Shown: piece by piece, positions 34,218 through 44,407 of the stretch
Layout: each line of letters begins with the position of its first letter
Numbering within the stretch: position 1 is the stretch's first letter
Assembly (NCBI GenBank): GCA_050732875.1
Contig: JBOHRQ010000002.1
Location: 1-64,000 of the forward strand
Direction: 5' to 3'
Length of the DNA stretch: 64,000 bases
Origin: DASRVA01 sp050732875
GTDB taxonomy: Bacteria; Gemmatimonadota; Gemmatimonadetes; JACCXV01; JAHWKZ01
Translations under genes and position numbers: made by a program
Notes under the pieces: generated by a model
Told to the model about the DNA's origin: nothing
Database searches by the model: none
What the model saw: the letters and a program-made list of their open reading frames with translations, nothing else

Positions 34218-35186
34218 TCAGCGCGCCTCTCGCGTGGCCACGGCTTCGACCGTCTCGCGCACCAGATCTCTCAGCCCTTCGGGCTCCAGCAGCTCGGCTT
34301 CGGCACCGTACGCGAGCACGTGGCGGACGATCCAGCGCGGGTCGGCGACCCGGTGGCAGACGATCACCGAGCCGTCCCGCCGCTCTTCGACCTCCCCGCG
34401 CTCGGCGATCCAGCGGGCGATGAGCGGCGAGTAGCGCACCACCGCCTCGATCTCCTCGCCGGCGCGGAAGACGGCGCCTCTCTCCAGGTGGTCCTCGGGT
34501 TCGAAATCCTCCGGCACCTCGAAGCGCTGGTCGGTCGAATCGGCCTCGAGCACCCGGTCCAGGCGGAAGGCCCGCACCGCACTGGCTTCTTCGGAATGGC
34601 CGAGGATGTACCAGCGACCGGCGCTGAAGACGAGCTCGTAGGGAGCCACCAATCGAGTCTCCGGCTCCGCCTCGCCAGGCTTCAAGTAGCGAATCCGGCA
34701 GCGGCACCGCTCGACGGCCGCGTCACGCACCGTCGCCAGCATCCCGTTGCCGTGCGGATCGCCGCCGTCGAGCGCGAAACGCGCCGCCATGGGCTCGGCT
34801 GGCGCGGCGGCCAGGCCGGCGTCGAGGCGCGCCGCGAGGGCGAGAAGCTCCTCTCGCCGGGCGGTGCCGGCTCCCTCCGCCAGCATCCTCAGCCCCAGGG
34901 CCAGCGCCAGCGCTTCGCGCGGGGAGAGCCGCACCGGATGCTTGAACTCGCCCGTCGTCCAGACCTTGACCCGCCCCCGCTCGACCAGGATCTCCAGATC
35001 GGTGACCCATCCGGCGGGATGATAGTAGGCGCGCGACGTCACCTCCTCGATGTCACGGAGAATCTGCTTCTCGGTGACCCCCACCTCGGCCGCCAGCTCG
35101 GCGAGCGGGACGCCTTCGGGCTGCGCCGCCCGTGGCAGCAGGTAAAGGATTCGCTCGAGCTGATCGGACGCGAGCTCGGCCGCCAC
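34218..35186 (-). CDS. WYL-domain transcriptional regulator, PafC-like
   Basis: A 322-residue regulator. The N-terminal winged helix has VPLAELAAEVGVTEKQILRD, followed by a WYL domain with GRWYILGHSEEASAVRAFRLDRV and a C-terminal WCX-type part. WYL domains bind single-stranded DNA or nucleotides and are linked to DNA-damage control. It begins (GTG) directly after the stop of a second WYL gene. Together they match the PafB/PafC pair, which in actinobacteria forms a heterodimeric activator of the LexA-independent DNA-damage response. Confidence 0.88.
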   Translation of the reverse strand: MAAELASDQLERILYLLPRAAQPEGVPLAELAAEVGVTEKQILRDIEEVTSRAYYHPAGWVTDLEILVERGRVKVWTTGEFKHPVRLSPREALALALGLRMLAEGAGTARREELLALAARLDAGLAAAPAEPMAARFALDGGDPHGNGMLATVRDAAVERCRCRIRYLKPGEAEPETRLVAPYELVFSAGRWYILGHSEEASAVRAFRLDRVLEADSTDQRFEVPEDFEPEDHLERGAVFRAGEEIEAVVRYSPLIARWIAERGEVEERRDGSVIVCHRVADPRWIVRHVLAYGAEAELLEPEGLRDLVRETVEAVATREAR

Positions 35187-35187
35187 C

Positions 35188-36285
35188 CTACGGGGTCCCG
35201 GCGTACAGGGCCGCCACCCGCTGGACCAGCTCGTCGTACTCGCGGCGAAGCGCTTCGGGCGCCAGGATCTCGGCTTCGCCGCTCAGGGAGAGGACCCAGC
35301 GCAGGAACGGATTGACCTGATGCACCTGGAAGGTTCGTATCGACGCGCCGGCGGCGGCCTCCAGGGCGAGCTCGCCGTAGGCGTTGCGTGCGGCCCACAG
35401 AGAGGTGGGAAACTCGAAACGGACCTCGGCCCTGAGGGGCGGCTCCTCGCCTTCGCCCAGCTCCCAGGCCTCGCGGTTTCGATAGCGATCGAGGTCGAAG
35501 TCGGCCGGCACCTCGTAATCCGCGGTCTCGGGGGTCTTGCGGTTGGGCTCGGGCTCCTCCATCCGGTCGACGCGGAAAACGCGCAGGTCGTCCCGCAGGG
35601 CATCGTGCCCGACCAGATACCAGTTTCCCCCCTGGAACAGGAGCCCGTACGGCGCCACGTCGCGATCGGTCGGCTTGCCGCGATAGATGCCGTGGTACCG
35701 GAAGCGGACCCGCTTGCGGGCCTGGAGCGAGTCGTTCAGGACGCGCAGCCGATCGCGGATCTCCGCCGCCTCGGGGCGGTCGACGGCGAGCAGCGCGTCG
35801 GGGCGGCCGGGACCCAGATCGAACTCCAGCTTGCGGAGAGCCGAACGCGCCTCCTCGCGCAGCAGGAACGACGGCATGGCCGCCGCGAAGGAAAGCGCAT
35901 CGCGGGCATCCCGCGCCTCCTCGGGGCGGATGTCGAACGCGTCGATCCCTCTGGGCACTCCGGCCTCCGCGCCCGGGGGTCCGCCGCCGATCAGCCGGAG
36001 ATAGGGCAAATAGAAATCCCGGCGCGCGAGCCGGTAGCCGGAGGACTGCTCGGCGTCCCGCACGCTGAACTCCACCGTTTCGATCGGGATGCCGAGCTCG
36101 CGGAGCTCCTTCTTGTCGCGCTCGAACATCCGGCGGACGCTCTCGTCCGTGGTCTCGCCGCCGGCACCTCGGGCATACGCCGGTACGTCCTCCATGATCT
36201 CGTCGACGGTGACGGGATAGCGCCGCCCGATCAGGAAGGCGATCAGGTCGAGCCAGCGCTGGAGTTTCGTTATCCTTTCGGTCAC
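35188..36285 (-). CDS. WYL-domain transcriptional regulator, PafB-like
   Basis: A 365-residue WYL regulator. The helix-turn-helix start is TKLQRWLDLIAFLIGRRYPV, then EIMEDVPAYARG and the ERDKKELRELGIPIE motif typical of PafB-type proteins. The WYL domain reads GNWYLVGHDALRDDLRVFRV. It starts 43 bases after addA, so the order addB-addA-pafB-pafC is probably one transcript. Single-stranded DNA made by AddAB would be a natural signal for it; that link is inference. Confidence 0.88.
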   Translation of the reverse strand: MTERITKLQRWLDLIAFLIGRRYPVTVDEIMEDVPAYARGAGGETTDESVRRMFERDKKELRELGIPIETVEFSVRDAEQSSGYRLARRDFYLPYLRLIGGGPPGAEAGVPRGIDAFDIRPEEARDARDALSFAAAMPSFLLREEARSALRKLEFDLGPGRPDALLAVDRPEAAEIRDRLRVLNDSLQARKRVRFRYHGIYRGKPTDRDVAPYGLLFQGGNWYLVGHDALRDDLRVFRVDRMEEPEPNRKTPETADYEVPADFDLDRYRNREAWELGEGEEPPLRAEVRFEFPTSLWAARNAYGELALEAAAGASIRTFQVHQVNPFLRWVLSLSGEAEILAPEALRREYDELVQRVAALYAGTP

Positions 36286-36328
36286 TTCCGCAGGATAAGG
36301 TCTCGGTCCGACAGCGTCGAGGCTGGCC

Positions 36329-39300
36329 CTACCACGTCTCGCTGCGGTCCTGTGCCGTGAGATAGAGAATCCGCTCCTTGACCGGCTCCCCGGTCAACTC
36401 CTCCCAGCACTCGGCGTAGAGATCGACCTGCGCGCGGTAGACGGCGAGGCGCCGCTCGAGCTCGGCGGGGTCCGCGACCTCGTCGGTCTTGTAGTCGGCG
36501 ATCACCCAGCCATCGGCCTCCTGGAAGGCGAGGTCGATCACGCCTTCGACGATCTCGAGCGGAAAGTCGCCGCCACGATCCGCTGCGGGCGGCCGGGGGC
36601 GGGCGAAGGGGACCTCGTAGAGGGCCTTCCCGGCCGCGCGCGCGCGGGACAGGAGCGGCGACCGGCCGACGGTCTCGACGAGCGCCACGAGCTCCTGGAG
36701 CTCGCGCGGCTCGCCGTCGGCGGACGGACGGCCGTTCTCGAGGAGGGCGGCCCGGCAGACCCGCGCCAGCGTCTCCCCCGACGCGCCCCGGCCCACGGCG
36801 TCCAGCGCCTGATGGACTGCGCTTCCCCAGTCTCGGCCCCGGCCTCGACCGCTCAGGCGCTGGCCCTCTCCCTTTACCAGCTCCGACACCGCCGCAGCCC
36901 GATACGAGGGCAGCGCCCGCGAGGCCCGCTTCGTCGTCACCTCTTCGATCCGCCTCTGGACCACCGCCTGCGCCACGTCGGCCTCCGGGCGCGGGGGCGG
37001 CGCTTCGACCGTCATATCCAGCGCGGGACCTCGCTCCTCGAGAGCCTCGAAGAAGGGCATCCACCAGCATTCCTTGTCCTTGGGCCCGAAGCGGGCCACC
37101 ACGAGCTCCTCCCGGGCGCGGGTCGCCGCCACGTAGAGGAGCCGTACCTCCTCGGCCTCCTCGAACTCGCGCTCGACGGCGGCGTGCTCCCGCCAGTCGA
37201 TGGGCTGGGCCAGAACGCGGAACTGCCAGCGATTGAGAGGCCGGACGACCTGCAGCCACCCTTCGGCTCGACCGCCCGTGCGCTCGATCCGCTTGCGAGG
37301 CTCCCACTCCGACTTTCCGGTCGGATGCGCGAGGACGACGACCGTGGCTTCCATCCCCTTCGCCTTGTGGAGGTTCATGATGCGGACGACATCCTTTCGT
37401 CCGGGTTCGAGCGGAGCTTCGGCCTCCCCGATTTCGAGCACGGCGTCCAGCGCGCTCATCGCGTCGCGCAGGGAGGTGCGGCCTTCGAGGGCCACAGCGC
37501 GGACCGTGTCGACGACGAAGGCGAGAGATCCCGCACGCGCGCCTCCCAGCTCGCTCGAGGCGGCGTACGGCATGAGGCCGATCTGGTCCACGATCGTCGA
37601 CACGGCGATGTCCGCCGGCGAGCGGCGGGCGAGCAGCCACCATTCCCGGAGCCGGGCCAGGGCGCGGGTAACCTCGGTGGTCTCGTCCGGCGGCTCTCGA
37701 TGAAAGCGGAAGCGGCCACCCGCCAGCCGGTGCTGCACGAGCTGCTCGTAATCGAGGCCGAAGAAGAGTCCGGTCAACGCGGCGGTAGTCAGGATGGGGT
37801 TGTCGGGATCGATCAGCGCCTCCAGCACCAGACGCAGCTCGTGGATCTCCTCGTCGATCAGCAGGTCGCCGCCCGTCACCTGCACCGGCACCCCGCGTGC
37901 CTCGAGGGCCCGGGCGTAGACGGTGAGGAACCGCCGGAGGTAGGGCAAAAGGAGGAAGTCGCCCGGCCGCCTCTCCCCGCGGTCGATTCGCCCCCGGATC
38001 CAGGAAGCGAGACGCTCGGCGTCGGCTTCCGCTACGGCGAGCTGGTTCTCCTTCTCGCATTCGACCTCGTACCACAGGACGGCACCGCGATCGGGGTCCT
38101 CGTTGTGGATCCTGAGGGGGGCGAACGCCGCCTGCCGCCGGTTCGCGTGCTCCGGGAAGAGCGTCTGGAATCGGCAGTTCACGAACTCCTCGATCGGACG
38201 GGTGGAACGGAAGTTCGCGACCAGCGAGACGATCTCCCCGAGGCCCTGGCGTTCGAGCTCCTGGAAGCGCTCGCGCACCTCCTCGTAAACCGCGATGTCG
38301 GCCCGCCGGAAGCGATAGATCGATTGCTTCGGATCTCCGACGACGAACAGCGCCCCCGTCCGCGGAAGCGCCGACCGCCAGTCTCTCTCGGCCGGATCAC
38401 TCGCCGCCAGCAGGAACAGGACCTCGGCCTGCACGGGGTCGGTGTCCTGAAACTCGTCCACCAGGAGAAAGCGGAACCGGCGCCCGAGGTCCTGCCGCGC
38501 ATCGGGGTTCTCGCGGAGCAGACGGGCCGCCTCCATCAGGAGATCCTGGAACGTCAGCCGTCCCGTTTCCAGCCGCTCCCGCCGATAAGCCTCGGCGACG
38601 GTCGTGGTGAACCGGATCGCCCGCGCGTAACGGTATGCCCACCAGGCGTCGAGGGCGCGTGAAGCTGGCCCCTCGGGGGCGCAGAACTCCTCGAACACCG
38701 CCTGGAACCGGGGGGCGACCTCCTTCCCGACCTTGCCACCGCCCCAGCGGCTCTGATAGGCCTTCTTCGAGCCCTCCATGAGGATCCCGAGCGCTTCGAA
38801 GAAGACGGCCTCGTCGCCCCATCCGATGACGTCGTGGCTGAACCGCACGTTGACGATCCGCTGCTGCAGGGGATCCCAGCCCTTTTCGGGCTCCTCCCGC
38901 GGCAGAAACGGCCGCACCTCCTCGAGGAGCCGCACGAGCTCGGCCCGTACGGCCTTCACGGTCGCGGGGGCCGGGCGCTCGGCCTCGCCCGGCGGAAACT
39001 CGACGTCGGCGTTGTCGCCGACGATGCCGAAGCAATGGTAGAGGGCTTCCGAGCCGAGGCCGGCCTCTTCCAGCTCCCGCAGGAGGGGATCGTCGCGCCG
39101 CCGCATCCGCTCCATCTCGCGGAGCCAGAAATCCCGGCGCAGCTCGATCTCGTCCGGCCCCGTCATCTCGCGGAACCCCGGATCCAGCCCGGCCTCGATC
39201 GGTCGCTCGCGAAGGAGCCGCGCACAGAAGGCGTGAATGGTGCCGATGAAGGCGCCGTCGATCCGCCGGAGGGCGCGGTTCAGGCGTTCGCGGGACTCGA

Positions 39301-39571
39301 ACGGCGTGTACTCGTCCGAGAGGCTGCGCTCGACGGCTTCCTGAAACTTCTCCCTCAGCTCGGCGGCGGCCTTGCGGGTGAAGGTCACGGCGGCGATCTC
39401 GTCGACGCGCGCGGTTCCGGTGGAAACGAGAGCGACCGCGCGGTCCACGAGCGAGGTCGTCTTGCCCGAGCCGGCCCCGGCCTCAACGAGCATGTTCAAG
39501 TCGAGCGCGTCGACGATGCGCTCGCGCGCCGCCTGGTCGGGGGGCGCGGCGGCGATCTCAATCCTCGACAC
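36329..39571 (-). CDS. addA: AddA-type UvrD helicase-nuclease
   Basis: A 1080-residue superfamily 1 helicase with a C-terminal RecB-family nuclease. Walker A is VEAGAGSGKTTSLVDRA at the N-terminus, motif Ia is AAVTFTRKAAAELRE, and DEFQDTDPVQ (motif II), VGDPKQSIYRFR (III) and LLYVAATRAREELV (VI) follow. The nuclease has VEGVIDLAFQE then IADYKTDEV, and ends GERILYL-like (VKERILYLTAQ). With AddB it would process double-strand breaks for RecA. GTG at 39571 overlaps the addB stop by 14 bases and has GAGGTG 5 bases upstream. Confidence 0.93.
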   Translation of the reverse strand: MSRIEIAAAPPDQAARERIVDALDLNMLVEAGAGSGKTTSLVDRAVALVSTGTARVDEIAAVTFTRKAAAELREKFQEAVERSLSDEYTPFESRERLNRALRRIDGAFIGTIHAFCARLLRERPIEAGLDPGFREMTGPDEIELRRDFWLREMERMRRRDDPLLRELEEAGLGSEALYHCFGIVGDNADVEFPPGEAERPAPATVKAVRAELVRLLEEVRPFLPREEPEKGWDPLQQRIVNVRFSHDVIGWGDEAVFFEALGILMEGSKKAYQSRWGGGKVGKEVAPRFQAVFEEFCAPEGPASRALDAWWAYRYARAIRFTTTVAEAYRRERLETGRLTFQDLLMEAARLLRENPDARQDLGRRFRFLLVDEFQDTDPVQAEVLFLLAASDPAERDWRSALPRTGALFVVGDPKQSIYRFRRADIAVYEEVRERFQELERQGLGEIVSLVANFRSTRPIEEFVNCRFQTLFPEHANRRQAAFAPLRIHNEDPDRGAVLWYEVECEKENQLAVAEADAERLASWIRGRIDRGERRPGDFLLLPYLRRFLTVYARALEARGVPVQVTGGDLLIDEEIHELRLVLEALIDPDNPILTTAALTGLFFGLDYEQLVQHRLAGGRFRFHREPPDETTEVTRALARLREWWLLARRSPADIAVSTIVDQIGLMPYAASSELGGARAGSLAFVVDTVRAVALEGRTSLRDAMSALDAVLEIGEAEAPLEPGRKDVVRIMNLHKAKGMEATVVVLAHPTGKSEWEPRKRIERTGGRAEGWLQVVRPLNRWQFRVLAQPIDWREHAAVEREFEEAEEVRLLYVAATRAREELVVARFGPKDKECWWMPFFEALEERGPALDMTVEAPPPRPEADVAQAVVQRRIEEVTTKRASRALPSYRAAAVSELVKGEGQRLSGRGRGRDWGSAVHQALDAVGRGASGETLARVCRAALLENGRPSADGEPRELQELVALVETVGRSPLLSRARAAGKALYEVPFARPRPPAADRGGDFPLEIVEGVIDLAFQEADGWVIADYKTDEVADPAELERRLAVYRAQVDLYAECWEELTGEPVKERILYLTAQDRSETW

Positions 39572-42500
39572 GTCGCACCTCGTCGAGCGGCTGGAACTCC
39601 GCGAGCGTCGCCTTGACCTCCACTGCCCACACGACCGGCGGCGAGTGCGTCTCGCCGTAGTCGTCCCGAACGCGGCAGATGGGGCGATGGTCGCAGTACC
39701 AGCAGTCGGCGGGGTCATCGGTCGGGACGAAGTGACCGGCGGCGACCAGGTCGAGGAGCCGTCCGATCACCCATCCGCCGTCCGCGAATCGGGGCGCCGG
39801 ATAGGCCCGGGGCAGCTCGTCTCCCCGGCGGGTCGGGAAGCGATACTCGACGACCTCGACGGGCCGGCCATAGAGCTTCGAGGCCGCGTTCGCATAGACC
39901 GCGTGCTGCAGCCGGCGTCCCTGATGGAAGACGCCGTTCTTCGCCTTGTGGTCGCGGGGCTTTCCGGTCTTGTAATCGACAACCCGCAGATTTCCGTCCG
40001 GCAGCCGGTCGATCCGGTCGATATAGCCCCGCGTGCGGATCGTCCCGCCGCCCACGTCCATCTCGATCGGGGGCTCGGTGCCGTCCCAGGTGCCGAACCC
40101 TCGCTCCAGGTCGATCCAGTCCGGCCGGGTCTCGCCGATCATGTGAACGAAGACCCGCATGTCCTCGGCGAGGGCTTTCGCCTCGCGCTCGAAGACCTCC
40201 TGGCTGGGGATGGGGACCCGGCCTCGAAACCGGGTGATCTCCTCCTCCAGAACGGCCATCGCGAGCCCTTCGAACACCGACGGGTCCAGGCCGACCCCTT
40301 GCGCGCGCGCCCGGCGCAGCGACTCCTCGTAGACGGCGTGAAGGAGGGTCCCACGCTCCCGCGGCTCGAGCCACACGCCGGGATCGAGCTCGGGGTCGTC
40401 CGGGTCCCTCAGCCCGAGCACGCTTCGATGCAGATACGCGAGCGGGCACCCTCCGAGGTTCTCGAGGGCGGTCGCGGAGAGCGCGAGGTCGGGGTTACGC
40501 CGGGGATCGAGCTGATCGGGCCGGGCCTCGATCCTCCCGAGATGGGGCGAGAACAGATCCCCTCGATGGGCCCGGCGCGCCGTGATCCCTCGATCGAGTC
40601 CGGCGAAGGATGCCCGGATGAGCTCCTCGGCGCGCCGGAAGAGGCCGTCCTCCCTGAGGGCGTCGAGCCAGACGTCAGAGGCGTCGATCGCCCGCCCGTC
40701 CCCGGGAACGGGGTTAACCACCCGTCCGAGCGTCTCTCGCAACTCCGAGTAGGAGGCGAGGGGCCGGCCAGACGCCAGCCGGAAGGCCTGCAGGACGATC
40801 CCCGCCGGCGGCACTTCCCGACCGGCGGCGGCGTCCCACGCGGCGTAGCTGAACGTCACCCGCCCCTGGAGTCCCGCCAGCATCGCCGCCAGGGCGTACC
40901 GCCGCTCCTCGAGGATCTCGGCCGTGATCGGCAGATCCTCGGGGCAAAGGCTCCTTCGGTCGTCATCCAGGAGAATGGGATCCTGGATCCCGGCGCCGGG
41001 GAAGCGCTCGGCATCCAGCCCGACCACGAACGTGAAGGGGCGCCCGGTGCGGCCCCCATGGTCGATGTCGCTGAAATGGAGATGCCCGCCCGTCGAGCTC
41101 CAGGGTGGAGGTCCCTCGGCTCCCGGGCTCGGGATCCGGATGTCGAGGTGCTTGCGCAGGATGGCGAGAGCGGAGGAAAAGCTCGTGGGTCGGGCGAGCG
41201 TGGCTCCGATCCGCCCGAGCCGCTCGAGAAGCCGCTCCATGGCCTCGTGCTCGACCGCGCTCCGGGCGGGGACGAACTCGAGGAAGGTCGTGAGCCCGCG
41301 GGCGAGATCGGCCGGAGACACCGGCGCGCCCCCCAGGCCGATCCGGTCGGGCACGGGAGGGGTCGCCTCCAGGATCGGACCCAGCATTCCTCCGAGCGCA
41401 GCGAGCTCTTCGGCCTCACGCGCCCGGTCGGCGCGGTCCCGTACCCTGTCGATGTCCTCAGGATCGAGGTCGGGCTCGTCCTTCCCTTCGGAATCGAGTC
41501 GCTGGAGCCGGAAGTCGATCGCCTCTTCGTAGCGGTCCCGTCCCCATCCCACCCGCAACCGCCGTAGACGACGGGCCAGCCGCCCTCCCGACAGCCTCTC
41601 CGGGCCCTCGCCGGCCGCCGGAGGGGCCACGTCGCCCGAGGCCAGCAGGTACCGGAAGAGGGATTCCGGAAAGTCGGCCGAGATCCACTCGAGATACGCC
41701 ATCGCCGCCCGTCCGGGCCGGCTCCGCTCGACCGGCAGCCCGACCGCGTAGGTGACCGGGATGCCGAGCTTGGTCGCGATCTCGTCCAGGACCGAGCCGT
41801 AGACGACGGGGTCGGTGGCGACGATCTCGACGTGGTCCCAGGTCGCGGCCTCCGCCACCGCGCGGCGGAGGGCCTCCCGGATCTCTTCGTACGGGCTGGC
41901 GGCGGCGTAGAGATCGAGGCTCGTCGGCCGGGTCGCGAGGGAAACCGCCTCCGGAGCGAAGAGATGCGACAACAAGCTGCCCGGTGACGGGCTGGCCGGC
42001 GACGGTGCGAGTCCGCCGGCGGCGGTTCCCCCACCACCCCCGGCGAACAGATCCGTCTGGATGCCGTCTTCCGAACTCCCCCCCATTCGAGCCGGCGCTC
42101 GGCCGTTTCCGTCGCCCGCAGGCGGCGTCGGTGGCCGGTGGCCCGCGACGCCGAGGATCCTACCCACCGGGGGGTCGAGACCCAGGACCGGGTCGCTCTC
42201 GAGCACCGTGGCGCCCGACGCGAGCAGGATCTCGAGGAATCGACCGCTCAGTCCGCCGCGTCCGAGACCCGGCAGCAGCACGATCCGCTCGGCGAGCGGC
42301 CGCTTCGCCAGGCGGTCGATCGCGGCCCGGAAGATCGACGCCCCGTCGGCCCTCCCGCGTTCGTCGAGCCGGCGCTCGTACGCCACCAGCGATCGCCGGA
42401 GGAGATCGCGCTTGCGCTCGTTCTCCAGCCGCCCGGCCTCGAGATCAGACGGACGGACGCCTGCCAGCCGGAGCGCCTGGATCGCGTTGGCCATCGCCTC

Positions 42501-42815
42501 GCGGAAGCCGACCCCCTGAGAGAGGCGTTCGATCCACCCGCCGCCGCCGGCTACCGCCTCGTCGATCGCCTCGTCGAGCAGGGCCCCCTCCTCGAACTCG
42601 TCGAGCGGGGCACGGCCGCTCGCCGCCAGGTCGTCGGCCGAGATCGACAGGGCCAGGGATCGGGGGGTCGTCACCTCGAACCCGATCCACCCCGCGCCCC
42701 GGACGGCCAGCGCCCGCAGGAGCTCGCGGCCGACCCCGCGGTTGGGGCCGACGAGCACCTTGCGCTGCGCGGGATGATCGCGGTCGATCCGCAGGAGCGT
42801 CTCGAGAAGTCGCAT
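39558..42815 (-). CDS. addB: AddB-type nuclease subunit with Fe-S staple
   Basis: A 1085-residue partner of AddA. The N-terminal P-loop is degenerate (VLVGPNRGVGRELL), as expected for a subunit without helicase function. The C-terminal PD-(D/E)XK nuclease reads RGYIDRIDRLPDGNLRVVDY followed by KTGK. Cysteines in GGCPLAYLHRS before the nuclease and CWYCDHRPICR after it give the C...CxxCx5C pattern of the AddB 4Fe-4S staple. It probably scans for Chi-like sequences. It is the first gene of the addB-addA-WYL-WYL operon. Confidence 0.9.
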   Translation of the reverse strand: MRLLETLLRIDRDHPAQRKVLVGPNRGVGRELLRALAVRGAGWIGFEVTTPRSLALSISADDLAASGRAPLDEFEEGALLDEAIDEAVAGGGGWIERLSQGVGFREAMANAIQALRLAGVRPSDLEAGRLENERKRDLLRRSLVAYERRLDERGRADGASIFRAAIDRLAKRPLAERIVLLPGLGRGGLSGRFLEILLASGATVLESDPVLGLDPPVGRILGVAGHRPPTPPAGDGNGRAPARMGGSSEDGIQTDLFAGGGGGTAAGGLAPSPASPSPGSLLSHLFAPEAVSLATRPTSLDLYAAASPYEEIREALRRAVAEAATWDHVEIVATDPVVYGSVLDEIATKLGIPVTYAVGLPVERSRPGRAAMAYLEWISADFPESLFRYLLASGDVAPPAAGEGPERLSGGRLARRLRRLRVGWGRDRYEEAIDFRLQRLDSEGKDEPDLDPEDIDRVRDRADRAREAEELAALGGMLGPILEATPPVPDRIGLGGAPVSPADLARGLTTFLEFVPARSAVEHEAMERLLERLGRIGATLARPTSFSSALAILRKHLDIRIPSPGAEGPPPWSSTGGHLHFSDIDHGGRTGRPFTFVVGLDAERFPGAGIQDPILLDDDRRSLCPEDLPITAEILEERRYALAAMLAGLQGRVTFSYAAWDAAAGREVPPAGIVLQAFRLASGRPLASYSELRETLGRVVNPVPGDGRAIDASDVWLDALREDGLFRRAEELIRASFAGLDRGITARRAHRGDLFSPHLGRIEARPDQLDPRRNPDLALSATALENLGGCPLAYLHRSVLGLRDPDDPELDPGVWLEPRERGTLLHAVYEESLRRARAQGVGLDPSVFEGLAMAVLEEEITRFRGRVPIPSQEVFEREAKALAEDMRVFVHMIGETRPDWIDLERGFGTWDGTEPPIEMDVGGGTIRTRGYIDRIDRLPDGNLRVVDYKTGKPRDHKAKNGVFHQGRRLQHAVYANAASKLYGRPVEVVEYRFPTRRGDELPRAYPAPRFADGGWVIGRLLDLVAAGHFVPTDDPADCWYCDHRPICRVRDDYGETHSPPVVWAVEVKATLAEFQPLDEVRRVED

Positions 42816-43024
42816 GGGGAAGTGACTCTATCCGGTCGCGGTCTCGGGCACCAATCGGGCAGGGTGCCGGTCCTCTTCCGTCAGGGGGCCCGCCACCCGG
42901 TTCGATGACTCTACCATGAGGATGTGACGAGAACTCGCCAGGCGCGCCGTTCAGGCACGCCCCGGCTCGGGGGGAGCCGGTGATCGACGTGGCTCGGGAG
43001 ACATTACACGCCTGGCAGACTACG

Positions 43025-43053
43025 AAAACGGCGCCGGGAAGCCCGGCGCCGTT
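43025..43053 (-). terminator. intrinsic terminator after the copy B lipoprotein
   Basis: A perfect 12-bp stem AACGGCGCCGGG (43027-43038) / CCCGGCGCCGTT (43042-43053) with a 3-base loop. On the minus strand it is followed by TTTTCG. It lies 35 bases past the stop of the lipoprotein gene. Confidence 0.75.
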
Positions 43054-43088
43054 CCGTTCCCGCTGGAGTGCGGGTTTTCGATTCCGAG

Positions 43089-44357
43089 CTACGGCCCGAC
43101 GTCCACCGTTACCGTCTTTACACCGTTCTCCGGCGGCCCCAGCGACGGGTCGCCAGCCGACAGGGAGAACGTGGCCGTCCCCGAGTGCGACCCGCTGCCG
43201 ACCACCTTCTCCGCCGTGAGGCTGTACTGCAACGTTCCGGGCGCCGAGTCGAGACCCGTGATGTCGCAGGTCGACTCATTGGGACCCGACTCTACGGTGG
43301 TGCACGTGCCGGCCTGGGCCGTCGAGGGCGCGGGGCCGAACACCTTGACCACGGTGCCCTCGGAGACAGCAGCGGAGTGGCTGTTCACGATGACGTGAAC
43401 GGTCCGGACGGCGTCCGCCTCGCTCAGGATACTCCACGTGCTCGGCGCGAAGGCGGTCCCGCCTCTCGAGCAGCCCAGCACCCCGCGGGCGGGATCCACG
43501 GCGGTCACATCGTCGGCATCGAACTCTCCGTCGGCGCCGCGCCCCGGCTCCCCGGTCGCGAACACTTCCTCGCACATCTCGACGTAGAGCCCCTCGCCGG
43601 CGATCGGGTCGTTGTTGAGATGATCGCCCGGCGTGTCCAGGTTGATGGCGTAGCTGGGTGGCTCGCAGTTCTTCTCGGATTCAGCGTTCTCGGGGCAGGG
43701 TCCGAGCTCGGACGCCGGCGGGTTCTCCCGGATCGTCCCGAATACCTGGTCGGGCTCGAGGGCGTCCAGCATGATCCCGATCTCCCCGTTGGGGAGGACG
43801 ATAGCGTCGGCAAGATCGTTCGCGGGGCTCACTTCTCCGACGGGCCCGAACGCCTTCCATCCGCCCCAGATGGGATTCGTCCCACCGCCATCGTTCAGCG
43901 CGAGGGTCGCGACGGTCGCCGGCAGGCAGTCCGACCCCAGGCCAGGCGGCTGTGGCAGCGCCGTATCCAGATCGCAGATCGCCTGCGAGAAGGCGGCAAC
44001 TGTCTCCTGGAGTCCGACGGCCGCGAGGACGCACGTGCCCGCCGTTCCGAAAGGCGGGCCCACGCAGCTCGCGTAGTCAGCGTAGAGCGAGGCCTGCAAC
44101 TGGTTGATCAGGCCCTCGGCGGTGCTATGATCCTCTTTGTCGACCGCCCGCATGATTTCGCCGCAGACGCCCTCTTTCTCGCCGCGGGTCTTTTTGTCCG
44201 TGTAGGGGTTGCTGTCCACGAAGTCGTCGAATTTGCAGGCTCCCGCAGGATCGAGCACTCGGTCCGCGGGTTCGACAGGTCCTTGCCTGTCACCCTGACA
44301 GGCCAGGAGCAAGAGAGCGGGTAAAACAAGAAGACGGCTAGGAAGGCGAAGCCACAC
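43089..44357 (-). CDS. secreted Cys-rich lipoprotein of unknown function (copy B module)
   Basis: A 422-residue lipoprotein (signal WLRLPSRLLVLPALLLLAC). The first mature half has several cysteines (ACKFDD, GVCGEIM, ASCVGPP, GTCVLAA, AICDLD, DCLPA), then GGWKAFGPVGEVSPAND. The C-terminal part ends in an Ig-like strand pattern (TGLDSAPGTLQYSLTAEKV, SGTATFSLSAG). No family was recognised and sequence similarity to the copy A lipoprotein is not obvious. The GTG at 44357 has AAGGAGG 7 bases upstream. It is divergent from the copy B cyclase with only 74 bases between. Confidence 0.8.
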   Translation of the reverse strand: MWLRLPSRLLVLPALLLLACQGDRQGPVEPADRVLDPAGACKFDDFVDSNPYTDKKTRGEKEGVCGEIMRAVDKEDHSTAEGLINQLQASLYADYASCVGPPFGTAGTCVLAAVGLQETVAAFSQAICDLDTALPQPPGLGSDCLPATVATLALNDGGGTNPIWGGWKAFGPVGEVSPANDLADAIVLPNGEIGIMLDALEPDQVFGTIRENPPASELGPCPENAESEKNCEPPSYAINLDTPGDHLNNDPIAGEGLYVEMCEEVFATGEPGRGADGEFDADDVTAVDPARGVLGCSRGGTAFAPSTWSILSEADAVRTVHVIVNSHSAAVSEGTVVKVFGPAPSTAQAGTCTTVESGPNESTCDITGLDSAPGTLQYSLTAEKVVGSGSHSGTATFSLSAGDPSLGPPENGVKTVTVDVGP

Positions 44358-44407
44358 GGGGGAGCCTCCTTGGATTATTTGTACTGGCCTGGCGGGTAAC
44401 CGGCCCC

